Below are positions 22,700 to 35,090 of a stretch of 64,000 bases of DNA, piece by piece. A model generated the notes under the pieces. That model was not told the DNA's origin. It worked only from the letters and a program-made list of their open reading frames with translations, and made no database searches. The DNA is from Hyaloscypha bicolor E (taxonomy: Eukaryota > Ascomycota > Leotiomycetes > Helotiales > Hyaloscyphaceae): assembly GCF_002865645.1 (NCBI RefSeq), contig NW_020194563.1:826152-890151 (forward strand), written 5' to 3'. Position 1 is the first letter of the stretch; the number at the start of each line of letters is the position of its first letter. Both the position numbers and the translations under genes were made by a program.

Positions 22700-25278
22700 A
22701 TGACTAGGTCGAAGAAGCCGAGGAAACAACAACAAGAAGGAGCAAAAAAGAAGAGAGCACGTCGAAAAAAGTCCTCCGTCCCTAAAGATTCCTTCCTCGA
22801 GCTTCCCTGCTCCATCTGTAAGGGATTCGATCATGAAAAAGTCCTTCTCCTCTGCGATACATGCGACCACCCATACCATACATACTGCGTTGGTCTTGAA
22901 GCTCTTCCTCCTGAAGAAGAGGAGTGGTTTTGCACTCGTTGCAGCAGAGACGTGCCACCACCTGTCACTCGCCCTGAAAAGGTGCTCTCCGCCAATGAAT
23001 TGTTGCCCCAAAGTTTATTTCCGACAAAGAAAGAGAGCGCGGAGGGCGAGGATCTCGATAATCCCGACGAGATGCAGAAGAAGGAGGCGTTGGCGACCCA
23101 GCGCGAGCAGGAGGAGGCTGCTAGGTATGTGTTGGGAATATGCCATTGTAGAAGTACGTTTTGTCTAACTGTTCTGCCAGGCTATTGAAGCAGAATAATA
23201 CAAATAACACAGCTAGCAATGCCCCAAGTGGGATTGCACAGCTGAGGAAATCTTCGGACCAGGTCCCTACAAATGCTGCAAATACTGGGCAGGTAGGCCA
23301 TCCAGACAAGACGAACCAAGACGACTTTATATTCTCTGACAACATCTCAACACCAACTGGAATTATGTCGCGTTCTCCAGAGCTCAGCAAGAAAGAGGCC
23401 GAGAATTCTGCCAATTTTGTAGCTTCAGCAACTGCCATAAAAATGCGTGAATCACCTACGGACCTCTCCCCCCAAGTACCAACCGTCAACAAGATCATAA
23501 TGCCCGACGACCCAGATCCTGAGACAGACCTGAACGAATATTCTCTCGATCAACCTCCTGAAATAATTCATTACAAATTTCCCGAGATACCATTTCAACT
23601 GGACACATCTAACCTGGAATATGACCCGACAATTACTTGTACAACACCGCATCAGCAGAACTTCCCCTTCTCGCCCACACACTCGCCCCTCGTACAGCAC
23701 GGCTCCTTTCCCGACATATACAATAACGTCTCGATGCCCTCTTCCTTATTGAATTCAAATGACTGTTGTTCGACTTATCCATCCGCTGTCTCGACACCGC
23801 AGCCAATTCCGGAAAATCAGGATGTATACTTCCAGCAGCGCGACATCGATATGCGACATCAAAGGCCTCACACATTCAGCCATGGGCCCTCGAGCTTATC
23901 GAATTCTATGGCTCCGCAGTATGTGTATAATGCTAACGGGGGTTCGATATTCACTGCTGTGACGGCAGGCGGACAATCGAACTCGTCCACTGCTGGGTGT
24001 TCCGGAATGGCACAGCGTATAAATCCTTGGCAAATATTCCAATTTGATTATCCAGCACGGTTGCCAGGTAACCCCATGGGTAATGAGAATATGTTCAGCT
24101 TTGGAGCTAATTCTGACGGGGATGAAGAGGAGGGTGGTGTGTTCGCGGATCGGATAATGAAGCACGAGTCTGTGCTGTCACCAATAGAGAATCCGAGCAT
24201 GGAGATGGAACCAGGTAGTTTTCAGTGGAATGCCGATTTATTGGGAGAGTTCAACACACAGGCTACGCATTATCGTGGTGGAGGCTCTGCCGATATGGGG
24301 TCCGTTGAATGGGACGGCTCAGGTAGCTCTCTGAGCAGAACGCATGCCTCTACACAATCGGTTTCCGACAATCGTTCAAGGAATGGAAATGATAGAAGGC
24401 AAAATATCCCACGGACGGCATCGGTGCCAAACACGGCTTTGATGGGACAGCCAGCCGGCATGCTCGAGCAGATGTCGAACCCAAATTCGCCACCCGATCT
24501 AAGTAATACGTCTGTTAAATCTGCTGTTTCGAGTCTGCCATCTCCTAGACGATCAAAGCACGGCTCTTCGATGAATCTTGCTGGTGCAGCTGCTCAGGAC
24601 AAGAATGGTGTTCCAATGACCTGCACGAACTGTGCCACGCAGAAAACACCCCTCTGGCGACGAAACCCGGAAGGCCACTCACTCTGCAATGCCTGTGGAC
24701 TCTTCCTAAAGCTTCACGGTGTCGTGCGACCCCTTGCAATGAAAACAGATGTCATCAAGAAGCGCAACCGCGGTTGCGGTCCAGGCCGTTCTTTTCCAGC
24801 TAAAGGACCCCGTGGAGAATCCCCTGGGCAGCCAACGAGCGCATCGAAGAGAAAGAGAGGCAAGGACCCCATTGCAGCAACAGCCCCAGCGGCTCCCACA
24901 ACCCAAGCAACAACCCCAACCAGCAAATGCGGAAGGCCCGTAAACGAATGCCACATCCCATCCTCAGTTACAGACTCAGACAGAGCAGGAGGCAGCACAT
25001 CCAGCACGGCAGGCTCCTCTATCGCTGTATCCATGCCTCAATCCCACGCAGACATGATACCGAAATGCCAGCGTCGACACAGCGAGTCCGTCTCTGCGAT
25101 CGAGAGCACAGATGTCGACTCCCTTGAGAAGCATACGAGATTTAATGAGGCGGTGAAGAGCGTGGATATGGGTACAGTCAGCAGCAGTAATAGTGGTGTG
25201 TGTTTGGGGACTGTGGGCTTGGCAGGTGGCTCCGGGACGGAACCGCAGAATTGGGAGTGGTTGACTATGAGTCTTTGA
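22700..25278 (+). CDS. PHD finger fused to AreA-like GATA transcription factor
   Basis: Two exons (22700-23124, 23181-25278) around a 56-bp intron give 840 aa. Residues 37-81 form a PHD finger, C4HC3 with Cys37/40/52/55, His60, Cys63/78/81. From about residue 97 the protein follows AreA-type nitrogen regulators: [22 protein letters not shown], then after the intron [14 protein letters not shown] and DDFIFSDN, a central Ser/Pro region with [17 protein letters not shown], the GATA finger (Cys623, 626, 644, 647; CTNC-x17-CNAC) with its basic tail VIKKRNR, and the C-terminus WEWLTMSL, known in AreA as the contact for the co-repressor NmrA. The segment that normally follows LATQ (IWKLYSK and onward, the DUF1752 region) is missing; LATQ runs straight into REQEEAAR. 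Exon 2 has no ATG near its start, which supports one fused gene. Confidence 0.85.
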
Positions 25279-28200
25279 TGGACTTTTCCGTTTACTTACC
25301 TTTCATGGGCTTGGCGTTCGAGTGTGTGCGTTCCTTTGCATGGATACATGATGTTGCGCGGGGTTTCCGATCCACGTTTCATCGATTTGGGGTGGGTGGA
25401 AGAATTGGGACTTGATACCATGCGGTTTTTTCGTTTTTGTTCTTTTGGGGGGAGGACTACTGGCTTACATGAGCGGGCGAGCTTCTCAATATTGCTATTG
25501 ATGACTGGATGGGTGGGCTGTTATGATTGCATACTTGATTGATTCGGGTTTTGTTATCATGAACTTCTGCCACCGTTCCTTGCCAGCTTTGCACGTCCGA
25601 GCTGGGGCTAAAGTCCCAAGTCCTAACCGGGGCGGTTGTTGTGCTGCAATGGACCTATTTATCTCCATGTTAGCCTCATTCTCTGACTGTGCCTAATATC
25701 CATATGCTCAATGCCATGAAATTCTTCCAGAAAACGTTCATCTCCATTGGATTGCCCATTTCTACAAGCTACAGATGCTATAGAAAGGGAGATGGGAGGG
25801 GTTGACTCACAGCCCGCTGTGAAAAGGCCCCAACTGTGCACTCTTCATCTGCATCAGGTTCCCTAGATCGGCAAGATTGGCCGAGAGCTGCGCGAGATGG
25901 GCATGCAAAATGTTCCATTTCTAACTATCAGCATGTGTTCTCTCTCCTTGCCTTCTCTCTTGAATTATTGCGGGCTGAAAATGTTGTTGCGTGGAGCTGA
26001 ACGGCTCGGAAAGGGAGAAAGACGAACCAATTGTCGTGGCTTAATGCTTCTGTATCGTGATCGTGTTCTTATTGTCGCGTTCGAGGTTGACTAGCTTTCC
26101 TGTGTGGGGTTTTAATGATGGAGGCTTTGGGCAATGAGGGTGCCATGGCCCCGAACAGGTGTACGAGAGGGTGAGGAACCGAAATTGGGGGACTAGTGGA
26201 GAGGATGGAGGTACGAGTACAGATTGATAGCCGGGCGCGGGCCAGGTACTCATGACTTCCCCCCTTTTCCTTTCTGTCCTTCAACGTCATTGTCGACATC
26301 AACGATCAGCTAAGATTTGAAGAGCAGAGGGTGATTTGAGTACCAAGTTCTAATTCCGTCATTCTTTTAACAGCTCGCTGTAACTCACAACATCTTAGGT
26401 GATGAGTTCAATAAGTTCTGGCAGCTTTGCGTGTCTCAGGTGGCTTGGCCTTGCCAGGTCCTACGAGGAAGATGACTGGCTAAGAAATTCCCATATATTG
26501 CTTTGATAGCTGTGGTTTTATGCTTGCTCTATGCGGTTGCAGATAATTGGCATTGTTCGAACACGTCAGATACACCAGTTCCCTTCTCAAATCTTCTGTC
26601 AAACAAGTTGGAATCGATAGGCTTCAATAGAAAGCCTAGGATTTGAAGCAATTAATGCGGTTTGATAAATCTGGATGTGGGATTCCTTCCAGCCCTTTAG
26701 GTAGCCCGGCAGTCTCGGATTTTGACATGTTCTCTTGCCTGTTGAAGGGTTAATAGAGCTTGGCCAGGGACTACGAGTTGAATCTCTGAGTAACTTGATT
26801 CCCTCTAAGAAGGGCTTACTGACAAGTTTCTGATTAATACCGAGGAGGCGACAAAGTAACTTACTCCATTTTAACATAATTTGAGGCAAGTTGTTTCCCG
26901 ACACGGCGCATCTATCCTTTCTGGTGCGTTAAAATTCGGCACTGGATGCCCTTGAAGGAAGTCCTTAGCATAACAAATCGCCTTTCTAGATATTTTACTT
27001 CTCAAATACTATAAGCGAGGTATGTAATGCCACTGCAATATCAAAAGTTATCTCGTCATGCGTCATGACCAATCAATCTAATGCTCCTTTCCCAATTCGG
27101 TTTAGCAGGAGTTAAGCGAGCCCCTGATACTTTTAAGCAAGCATTTAAAACCCTGCTGAGATCAGAAATACTAGAACTGGCAGTGTCAACATTAGACTTA
27201 AAGAAGTCCTAGAAAACAAGGAAGATAAGGGGACCATGGAGTACGGATATCTTGTGATCGAGTGCACTTGTTCCGTCGTCAAGGTGCAAATATCCAACCT
27301 AGAAAATATCTCTGTATGGCTAAGTAAGCGAGGGCGTTGAGATCTTCGTGCTGTGTTTTATTGCATGTTGGATCTGCAGTTCTAGTGGCAGTCATAGTGG
27401 CAGTCACTTGAATCGAGGGAAAATTGTATATGCACCAGCCGTGTTGGTTATTTTGTCGCAGGGAGGCAATGCATCAAAAAGAGGTGCTGCAGATGAGGAG
27501 ATATTGGTGGCGGCGATAGGCTCTTGCTATAAAATTCTACTTAAGTCTTTTTAGAGGGACTACCGACGGCCGTTCCGGAGCACTTTAAATAATAACATAA
27601 CTCTGGGCAGCAGGCTGCGAGTGTGTCGGGGGTTGAGAAGTCTGCCTCGCACATCGCAAATTTACCAGGCGGACCGTTCTTATCTTTCAAATATTTTGCT
27701 CCCCCAATTGCCACCTTTCCTCCGAGATATCAGAGTTGCATCTGTGTCAATATAGTCATTACCATATTCATCACGTGTCAATTGCTTGAGAATTCCTCAA
27801 TTAGCTTAAAGTCTAAACAGCAACATTGCGGATAATCCTGTCATATTATTCAATATCGTGCAGTAGGATATAATCGATGTGAGGGTGGTCTAAAAAGGAG
27901 GTATCGTCTGCGATTAAGTTTCTTAATTACTACACCCAGAGCAGCTTTCATCCACCTCATAACGATGAGGCTTCGTTGACATAATGCCCGTAATCTAGCC
28001 ATCATGGGAGATGTTGAGAATGAAACCGCCTCCACAGCAGTGGCTCCCGGAGGGCTAGCGGGTTATCACCTCGAACGAATCCTTGGAGAAGGATGAATAC
28101 TGTTTGTGTTTCTTTCATGGGGGCAAGCCCCCAGACCCCCAGGGCTCGCTGCGCTCGGTATAGAGAGGCGTGGAAAGAGACTTAGCAAACTCACCCGGTG

Positions 28201-28650
28201 AGTTTAAATATGCAGTAATTGCTTACGAGGGATGATAAAGAATCAGGGGTGCCGATCTGCATCACTTGAGTGTATGGCTAGGGATGTGCATGGAGTGTGT
28301 CTGCAAAAGTACTTTTCGATGATCAATGATTGACTGTATTCATATTCTTTGGCAGTCTCTTCACTGGATGAATCCTTGATCCGCCTCATCGCTGAAAGAT
28401 GATTGATGGCGGCAGTAATGACGTTGCTGCAGTTTTGCAGCTGCGGTGGTGGAATGTACCACTACCCGGGCTCCACGGAAGTGGCCCCCGGAGGGCCAGC
28501 GGAGGGTCACCCGGGGTAACTATATCATTCAAACGAAAATGAATCATCATATGGATTCAAAGAAGTAACGGAGTATCTTTTGTCTAGTCTGAGAACACCG
28601 AACCACAAGCAACGCCAAAACAAACTAGTATATAGAGAAGCAAAAAGTAA
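25279..28650. other. Gene-poor stretch with an imperfect direct repeat
   Basis: Over 3.3 kb without a supportable gene; small frames on both strands lack family features. CTCCACAGCAGTGGCTCCCGG (28030 on) and its near copy at 28471 form an imperfect direct repeat of about 40 bp, 440 bp apart, enclosing a GGGGGCAAGCCCCC hairpin (about 28119). This could be the two ends of a short non-autonomous element, but no clear target duplication is seen. Confidence 0.4.
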
Positions 28651-29190
28651 CTATCTTCTCCTAACCTCTCCACTTGCTGGTCTGCGATCGAGTCTCTTTA
28701 CCACGGCCCCGAGCACAGCATTAAGAATCCCCTCGCCCGTCAAGCCGATGCCACACTCACTGGAGCTTCTTCCGCCAGTCCAGGTAACAGTGTCGACAAT
28801 GTCTCTAACACCACCTTCAACCTTCTCGCTAAGTCCGTCGTCGAGCTCCCCGAGTGCCTCCTTAGCACCTTCTTCGTTGCCCACCTGGAAAAACTGAACG
28901 CCGACTTGGAAAGGAGGTGCGTCGAGCTTGTCCAGCTTCTTCGCTGCAGATATTAGTACTGACTCGACGTCATCTGAAGGAACACCGTGTGTGAGAACGA
29001 TAAGGTTCAAAGGCTTGAGCTCCCTGCCCTGCGCCATTTCATTCTCCAACTTCGCCAAGTATGGCTTTAGGATATTGTGAACTCTGATACCTGTTGGTGT
29101 TCCGCCCTGAGGTCTTACACTCTCGAATATTTCAGCGACAGTGGTGGCTCTCTTGACGCGCCTGTAACCGCCAGCTGCGACGCCCTCTGA
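28651..29190 (-). pseudogene. 5'-truncated vWA-domain protein gene
   Basis: The minus strand reads the second half of a fungal von Willebrand A domain protein: SVRPQGGTPTGIRVHNIL, LNLIVLTHGVPSDD (normally TDGxP), FQVGVQFFQVGNEEGAKEAL, GVRDIVDTVTWTGG, and LTGEGILNAVLGAVVKRLDRR, then a stop. Homology starts near 29180. The MIDAS DxSxS half is missing and no ATG precedes the conserved part in frame. The break lies next to a possible hAT remnant on the other strand, so an insertion may have cut the gene. Confidence 0.65.
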
Positions 29191-29299
29191 CACTGCGCTG
29201 AGGTCGCTGGACCATACGCTAAACGCCCTAATAACGATAAATCGAAACCTATTACGATTAAGCCTGTATTCCACAAGACAAACGAAGTATGGCAGCAAA

Positions 29300-30055
29300 A
29301 TCGGGCATTGGAAGTGCTTCTTGAGCCTATTTATATATTGCAAAAGATGTCCGAATCGAACGATTTAATACTGGGGAAGGTCTATTTGCGATGGATACAA
29401 TTGAATGACCATTTTCAGAAGTTCAGGAGACGAGGTACAGGAATATGGGCAGAGGAGATCGATAACTATTGCTCTCGCAAAGGCAGAGGTGGATGGGACG
29501 ATTCAGTTAATAGATTCTCCCAATCCACTTCGTGGTATATATCCTCCTCCCAAAGAACCACAATGCGTTCTTGACAGACGAATTTCAAAAGCAAGCTGAC
29601 GATTGGGTAATGGAGAAGACTGGTCCAAAGGGGTTCTATTAATGGTATTAATATTGCAAGAAGCAAGGGAGCTTCGGGCTATTAAACAACTATTGGGTAC
29701 ATTTCGCAGATAATACACCTGCTTTTTGGGAAATCTCAGTAAGTGGTACTTAATTATATCTGCAATTTTTTATTAATTTTTTACAGGCCATACTCTCTCC
29801 AGAGCTTTCTAAGCTAGCCCTCGATTTATTCCATACCACTGCGAATTCAGTTGCTTCTTTATATATATTAATTCGCGATCAATTCGTTCAGCTATAAAGT
29901 ACAAAGATATGAATCAGGAAGCAGAGTTACTCGCGGAATTAATGGCAGAGATGCTATTAAATCAGGAGGACGATATGGTTGCAATAGATGATATTAATGG
30001 TGAGATTGATGAGACTGATATATGGATTGATATTGGGATGGAGGAGAATTAATAT
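29300..30055 (+). mobile_element. Possible hAT transposase remnant
   Basis: A frame with an apparent intron (GTAAGT near 29739, TTTACAG near 29785) reads NYWVHFADNTPAFWE and then ILSPELSKLALDLFHTTANS, a pattern like the hAT C-terminal dimerisation region. It is followed by a stop and by a separate acidic frame (ELLAELMAEMLLNQEDD) that ends at 30051. No transposase core or terminal repeats can be recognised. Low certainty. Confidence 0.35.
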
Positions 30056-31280
30056 ATCCACTGTTTTTATCTTTATTCTTCGTAATTTTCATACAATCAT
30101 GCATAAACACGATAAATTCAGTATAAATATTATGCATTTATTACTGGCTAGACCAATATTATTTACATAAATTAAATAAATTCGTCCATCCCTAAGAAGA
30201 ATGAGGCTCTGTAATTTGAACGGGGTTTATTGCGCTCAAATCGGGAAACGGCGCTTAGCGTAAACTTCCATCCAGGGTAGCTTAACCCAACCAATCTCCT
30301 AGAAAAACTGTGGGCTGGTAGCAAAGCTTCCAATCATCCTTTGCCCCTTGATAATTTTACATGTGGGAAGCTTCCCATGCTCACTTGAACAGGGTATGTA
30401 TCCTTGTCATGCAAGGTTCACTCTGTCGTCAGCCTCACTTTCCTCCTCCAATTCCCAACCTCCCTCACCAGCCACCGCAATTCCCCGCACATCATTTACT
30501 GGGGTTAATGACCCGTGTAGTCAATATCATCCTCTGCTCAGCCTCAAAACTCCTGGCCTCTGGCGCCTCGCTTGTCGCTGTTCACTTGACTGGACATCTG
30601 GAGAGAAAAAAGAAAGAACTTCCAGCGAAGTCACAACGAAAGAAAACTTACCTGGGCCTAGACTGATCTGAATTGTGAAACAGGTTATCATAGAAATAAG
30701 AACGATTTATATCTGCGAAAGGATATCGAGTCACAAACTCATGCCTGCAGCCTCTGGGGAACGATCTGTTTCAATATCAGCCGCATTTTGGGGCGTGGCT
30801 GCTGCAGGTGGAAGCACAATGTGGCGTACGATTCCCCATTTTCATCAACTCTGCAAGGGTCGTCCGCATGAGTATCTGCACTCGATAATGCAGCTGGAGT
30901 GATGGCGTACTTGTAAAGAGCACAGGACACCGGGGCGCAACCCCTCAGCCAATCAATCGATCGCTTCAATGCTTACACAAAATGTCATGCAAATGCACAG
31001 CCCGCAGGCAACAGTCAGAGCGGCCGGGCTCGCGGGGTTGTGTGAAAAGTGCAGGCGAGGGGCGCAAGGGTCAGTATCACAACTGAGCTGGAGGGTGTTG
31101 CCTAACCTCTACGAAGGATATTTTGACTCAAATTTCACATATACCCCAAACTGTGAAGTCTCCAGCACAGCTTGACAGACCGTAGTTTCTTCTTTCAAGC
31201 CTCATCGACTGCAAACACTTTTCACCTGTACTGTACGGAGTACCACTCCATACATGACTGCACTTTGCCGACAGACCATC
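30056..31280. other. Intergenic, nothing recognised
   Basis: Short frames only. The last 150 bp before the bZIP gene hold CCACTCCATACATGACTG around a possible alternative start at 31254. Confidence 0.45.
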
Positions 31281-32124
31281 ATGTCGAGACACATCTACAA
31301 TCCCTCGACTGCTACGGGGTCGAGGCATATCGCCAGACGCGGCACCAGCACCGCCTTCAGTAGCTCTGCAAATCCAGATGAAGACTGGACCAAGATCTCC
31401 GACTTGGCTGAGCGCAGACGGATACAAAACCGCATTGCTCAACGGAACTACCGCGAGTACTTTCAGAATACCCGTTGCAGTTCGCAACTGACCCCCACTA
31501 GGCAAGAAGCTCAAGAGACGCCTTGAAGATCTCGAGAGACGCACCGAATCGTCTTCCGTATCACCACCTCAGATGCACGCAGAACCACACCAACAAGAGC
31601 GGGAGAATGTCCAGCAATACAAGAGCCCAGAAGTTGTACACAGACAACCATCTCCCGGGAATTTGCAAAACCAGTACACGCCCCCAATGGCGAACGCTCC
31701 AATGTTTTCCCACAGTTTTGAGCGCGAAGGATTAAGAACACCTCCTCTTTTCGCCTACCACCAGTACCCAGCTCCAGAAGAGATCGTCTACCCACCGTAC
31801 CCTCAATCACAACCATGCCACCCTATCTCGAACGCTAGTGACCATCATGACTACCTCACCCCATTCCCAGTCACTCTACCATCACTGATGCACTTTCACG
31901 AGGGCATCAAGCCGGGAGACAATACACTGAGCCCGTTCAGTCTCAGCTACCAAGGGCTGCCACCCATGGACTCCCCTCAATCCCACGGCTACGACAACTC
32001 CCATATTCATGTAAGTCTCCGAGAAATCTTGTAGAGCTGGAACAGTGCCTAATACGATTCTCCGCAGACTCCTTCTCTCAGTTCAGAATCCGATATTGAC
32101 TCTATCGACGGTACGAAAATGTGA
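31281..32124 (+). CDS. bZIP transcription factor
   Basis: Exons 31281-31452, 31502-32010 and 32068-32124 give 245 aa. The basic region spans the first junction: ERRRIQNRIAQRNYR from exon 1 joins KKLKRRLEDLERR from exon 2, giving the NxxAQRNYR signature. The first intron (31453-31501) begins GCGAGT, a GC-AG intron; with GT the donor would be a perfect GTGAGT. After the short zipper the protein is Pro/Ser/Tyr-rich (an activation-type region) and ends SSESDIDSIDG. The start at 31281 (MSRHIYNPS) fits the family better than an in-frame ATG at 31254. It acts as a nuclear dimer on DNA; target unknown. Confidence 0.8.
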
Positions 32125-33384
32125 CGAGAAGACTTCAATTCTTGTTTCGGGAACGCGGAAGTAGACACTTGAATTTGTCAAGATTTAATGGATTTCTATA
32201 TTTTATCATAATCAATTGGCGTTTACTAAAACAAATAACCAATACTTGCTTGACTTTCTCTCGTGTATAAGCCTCTGGATTTTTCTACTCACTTGGGACC
32301 GCGAGACACCGAGGAAAGTGCAACCCCTAAACTTTTTGCGAAACGCACAAAGCCGACTCGGTGCCCCAAACTTTTGTTTTGGCGCAGTTCATTTCAAGCA
32401 CTCCATTAACATTTCTTCAACATTAATAGCACGAACCATTCCAATAGTCATTCCTACCAAACTCACACGGTTTAAGAGTGACTGCGACAGCGCGATGGCA
32501 GGAATTACCAATAGAGAGCGGAAGATTTAGCAAGAAATTGGTGCATGAGATGACCGTCAAATCTGGAGGCGGAAATAGCACGACTTGAAGGAGAAGCCTC
32601 AACGGTATTCAGAGTTAAAGACTGGTGGAGGGTGGGTTGTGAGTGGCAAGAAGGGCAAGGCTGATAGCGCTTCTTGGAAAAGTGGAATCTGAAAACTTCA
32701 TACCAAAGTGGAGAGAAGAAGAGGAGGGTGTTCTTTGACAATACTTGTGAGAGCCGGTGCGGATTTTCATGGAAGAAAGTGCCACTGGTGGTGAGATGCG
32801 TGCTCGATGGATCACAGGTCTCTGAGTCGAGGTTTCTTGGAATTCTCGCGAGCGAGTTCTCCCATATGTTTTTCTGCTGGATGAGAGGGAGGAAGGAGTG
32901 GGAGGTGGAATATCTGGGTGTTGGCGTGCGTGAGTGCTGGTATTCACATGTGCGGCTCAAGGACGGTGGTACTTGGTAGCTTAACAACATGTGGAAGCAG
33001 AGCTTGGAGACCCATGATAAGGAGGTCCTACAGGAGGCATGTTCCCTCAGATCCCTTGTCACCTGGATTTGATTTATTTATCCGCTAACCGCAATGCAGT
33101 ACGGTTTGGACTATGCAACGACCAAAACGGAGACTTTGATAACAAAAAGCACTGAATGGGTTTGGATGGATTTGCCTGAGGTCCTTGGGATGGTGCCGTG
33201 CCTGGTATTTCTATATGGGGGGAGCTTTTCATACGAGGACCAGGTCGAAATAGATAAAAGTCTCGAGATGTACGATTGTCCTAAAGGCTCCTCAAAGATC
33301 TGTCTGGGAGATGCTGGTAGGGTGCTCGTCATATATCAAGCTCAAGATTCTGGGACAGGGGTTTAATAGCATAGTTATTTGTAT
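32125..33384. other. Intergenic, nothing recognised
   Basis: A plus frame of 90 codons at 33094 and a minus frame of 185 codons ending at 32505 show no family signal, and each overlaps frames on the opposite strand. I call neither. Confidence 0.4.
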
Positions 33385-33770
33385 TCAATTTTGATTGAGC
33401 CAAGATATATCCCGCCAATCCCAGCCTGAGAATTCAAAGTCCTGAATGAATGACTTATCCGATACAGATATTGGCTGCATATTTGACATGTCGGCGATGG
33501 ATGAACTAGCACCAAAAGGTTCACCTCCACCAGTGAAGATGGCGGAGCCCTCCTGTCGTTGTAGAGCTTCTGGGTGCGGTGGAACCCGCAAGGGTAGTAG
33601 TGTATTAGTGCTTGACTGGGTATCGAAAGGGAGTGGTGGGTTCTTGGAGGGCTGCATGCCCGTCTGAGGTATCCTACTAACGGGTTGCGTAGGGGTAGCT
33701 ACTAAATAGTTAGCCATGATACAACGAAATAATGCATTCCGATATTGTACTGGATCGTGCCCTCTTGCAC
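33385..33770 (-). pseudogene. C-terminal fragment, possibly of a fungal transcription factor
   Basis: A minus frame (from HDPVQYRNALFRCIMANYL, near 33770, to a stop at 33385) is Pro/Ser/Gln-rich and ends in an acidic-aromatic tail, FEFSGWDWRDISWLNQN, like the ends of Zn2Cys6 activators. An ATG at 33717 would give 110 aa, but the open frame continues upstream without a start and without a DNA-binding domain. It may be a truncated gene end. Confidence 0.3.
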
Positions 33771-34002
33771 GACTTCTCCTTTTCCTTTTCCTCAGCCCAG
33801 CGATAAAGTCGAGGGAGGGTCTTCGGTGGATTGGGCTAGGCGATCCGATTTCACCTCACGGGTTTGCTCTTCGACAGAGTGCATTCGAAAGCTCCGGGGA
33901 GCACTTTGAAAGTCCGTAGGCGGAAGAGGTATAAAATGCGTAAGCCCCGTTCAATTAATCCTTTATTGCCTTGACTTCTTCTTATACAAATCATCATCAA
34001 GA

Positions 34003-34271
34003 ATGTCTGGCTCAGGAGGGTACTACAAGTACCGCTGCAAGTACTGGCTGACTTACAACTGTCCAAACTGGGTATGGATGAATAAAGCACCATGTGGTCA
34101 TTGCCTGGTAAATATTTCTTCCTTTGCTCCTCCTCCTCATTGCTTACTCTATAGGCGGATGGTCGGGATGACGATCCACCTCTGGAAGCGGAAGATCCAG
34201 ACTCCAATATGCTCGACGCGGGTGAGCACTGGCAACCCAAGAGCCATCCTCCTAGATGGAAACTTAATTGA
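34003..34271 (+). CDS. Small Cys/aromatic-rich conserved protein
   Basis: Exons 34003-34107 and 34155-34271 (intron GTAAAT...ATAG, 47 bp) give 73 aa. The first exon encodes MSGSGGYYKYRCKYWL, NCPNWVWMN and CGHCL, four Cys in CxnC...CxxC spacing that could bind zinc; exon 2 adds an acidic GRDDDPPLEAEDPD and a short basic end. I recall similar short 'YRCKY...NCPNWVW...CxHCL' proteins in other ascomycetes, without known function. An alternative splice at 34222 would give a longer tail. Confidence 0.6.
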
Positions 34272-35090
34272 TACAGGAGAAATTTCCGCCTCCAGAGCCC
34301 AATGCAGCGATAGTTTTCCAGAAAATGAAGTAGGGATTGGAGTGCAAATTCATAGGCATATCCCTTGGATTGGCGATTCGCAGGCGGGCGGGGGCTAGGA
34401 GGCAAAAGCGGAAGAGTTGCAAGTCCCACGTGATTGGATCAGTCGATTCCCTTTCGCGCTCGAAAAATGGGGTCTCTCATGTAACTCAGCACGTGACTGA
34501 AGGTACGCCTGAAGAGTCCGCCTTTTGGTTGGGTTAACGGAGAGTTTGAGATGTAAAGTTAGACGGAATAGAAAACATTCTCCTTTCGTTGCATATCTTA
34601 CAAATTGGCATTTTGCTATACGTACTAAACGCGATTATTCAAACATTTCAGTCACGCTTGTTAGCCTTATCGCAGAAAAATGTGGGGTGATCAAGGGCGA
34701 AACGGCTGCCCCTTCAGTATAGGGTGGGATGACGTCTATTGGCAGAGCTGGGTAGAGCTAGTCGGGCAGAGCAACTTGAGTCATCGTTGTCTGGTTCGAG
34801 AGGTTGATGAGGCTATTCGAAGAAATTTGTCGCATGCGAGACAAAAGTGGTGGGGCTCGAGTGCCATGTAATTTGTTCAGCAAAATCCGATAGTGACCGA
34901 AAGACCCTAGTGCAGTTACGCTGCAACGAATGCCTTCAGGCTGAGGAAAGCACCAACCTTCGATCGCAAAAGTTCCAGAAATTTAACTCTTTGGGATTCT
35001 TGCATATCAAATTAAAGGTGTCCAGAATTTGCACAACATACTATGCGCCGCGCCTGGCTCAGGGCGAAAAGGCGATAGATGACTAATAAG
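34272..35090. other. Intergenic, nothing recognised
   Basis: Two CACGTG-type boxes lie near 34430 and 34490. No supportable gene. Confidence 0.4.

Noticed and set aside
32505..33366. Long overlapping frames on both strands
   Set aside because: They overlap, lack family features and have no splice context; likely chance in GC-balanced DNA.
33851..34429. Minus frame opposite the small Cys-rich gene
   Set aside because: It is the antisense of the spliced 34003 gene and shows no features of its own.
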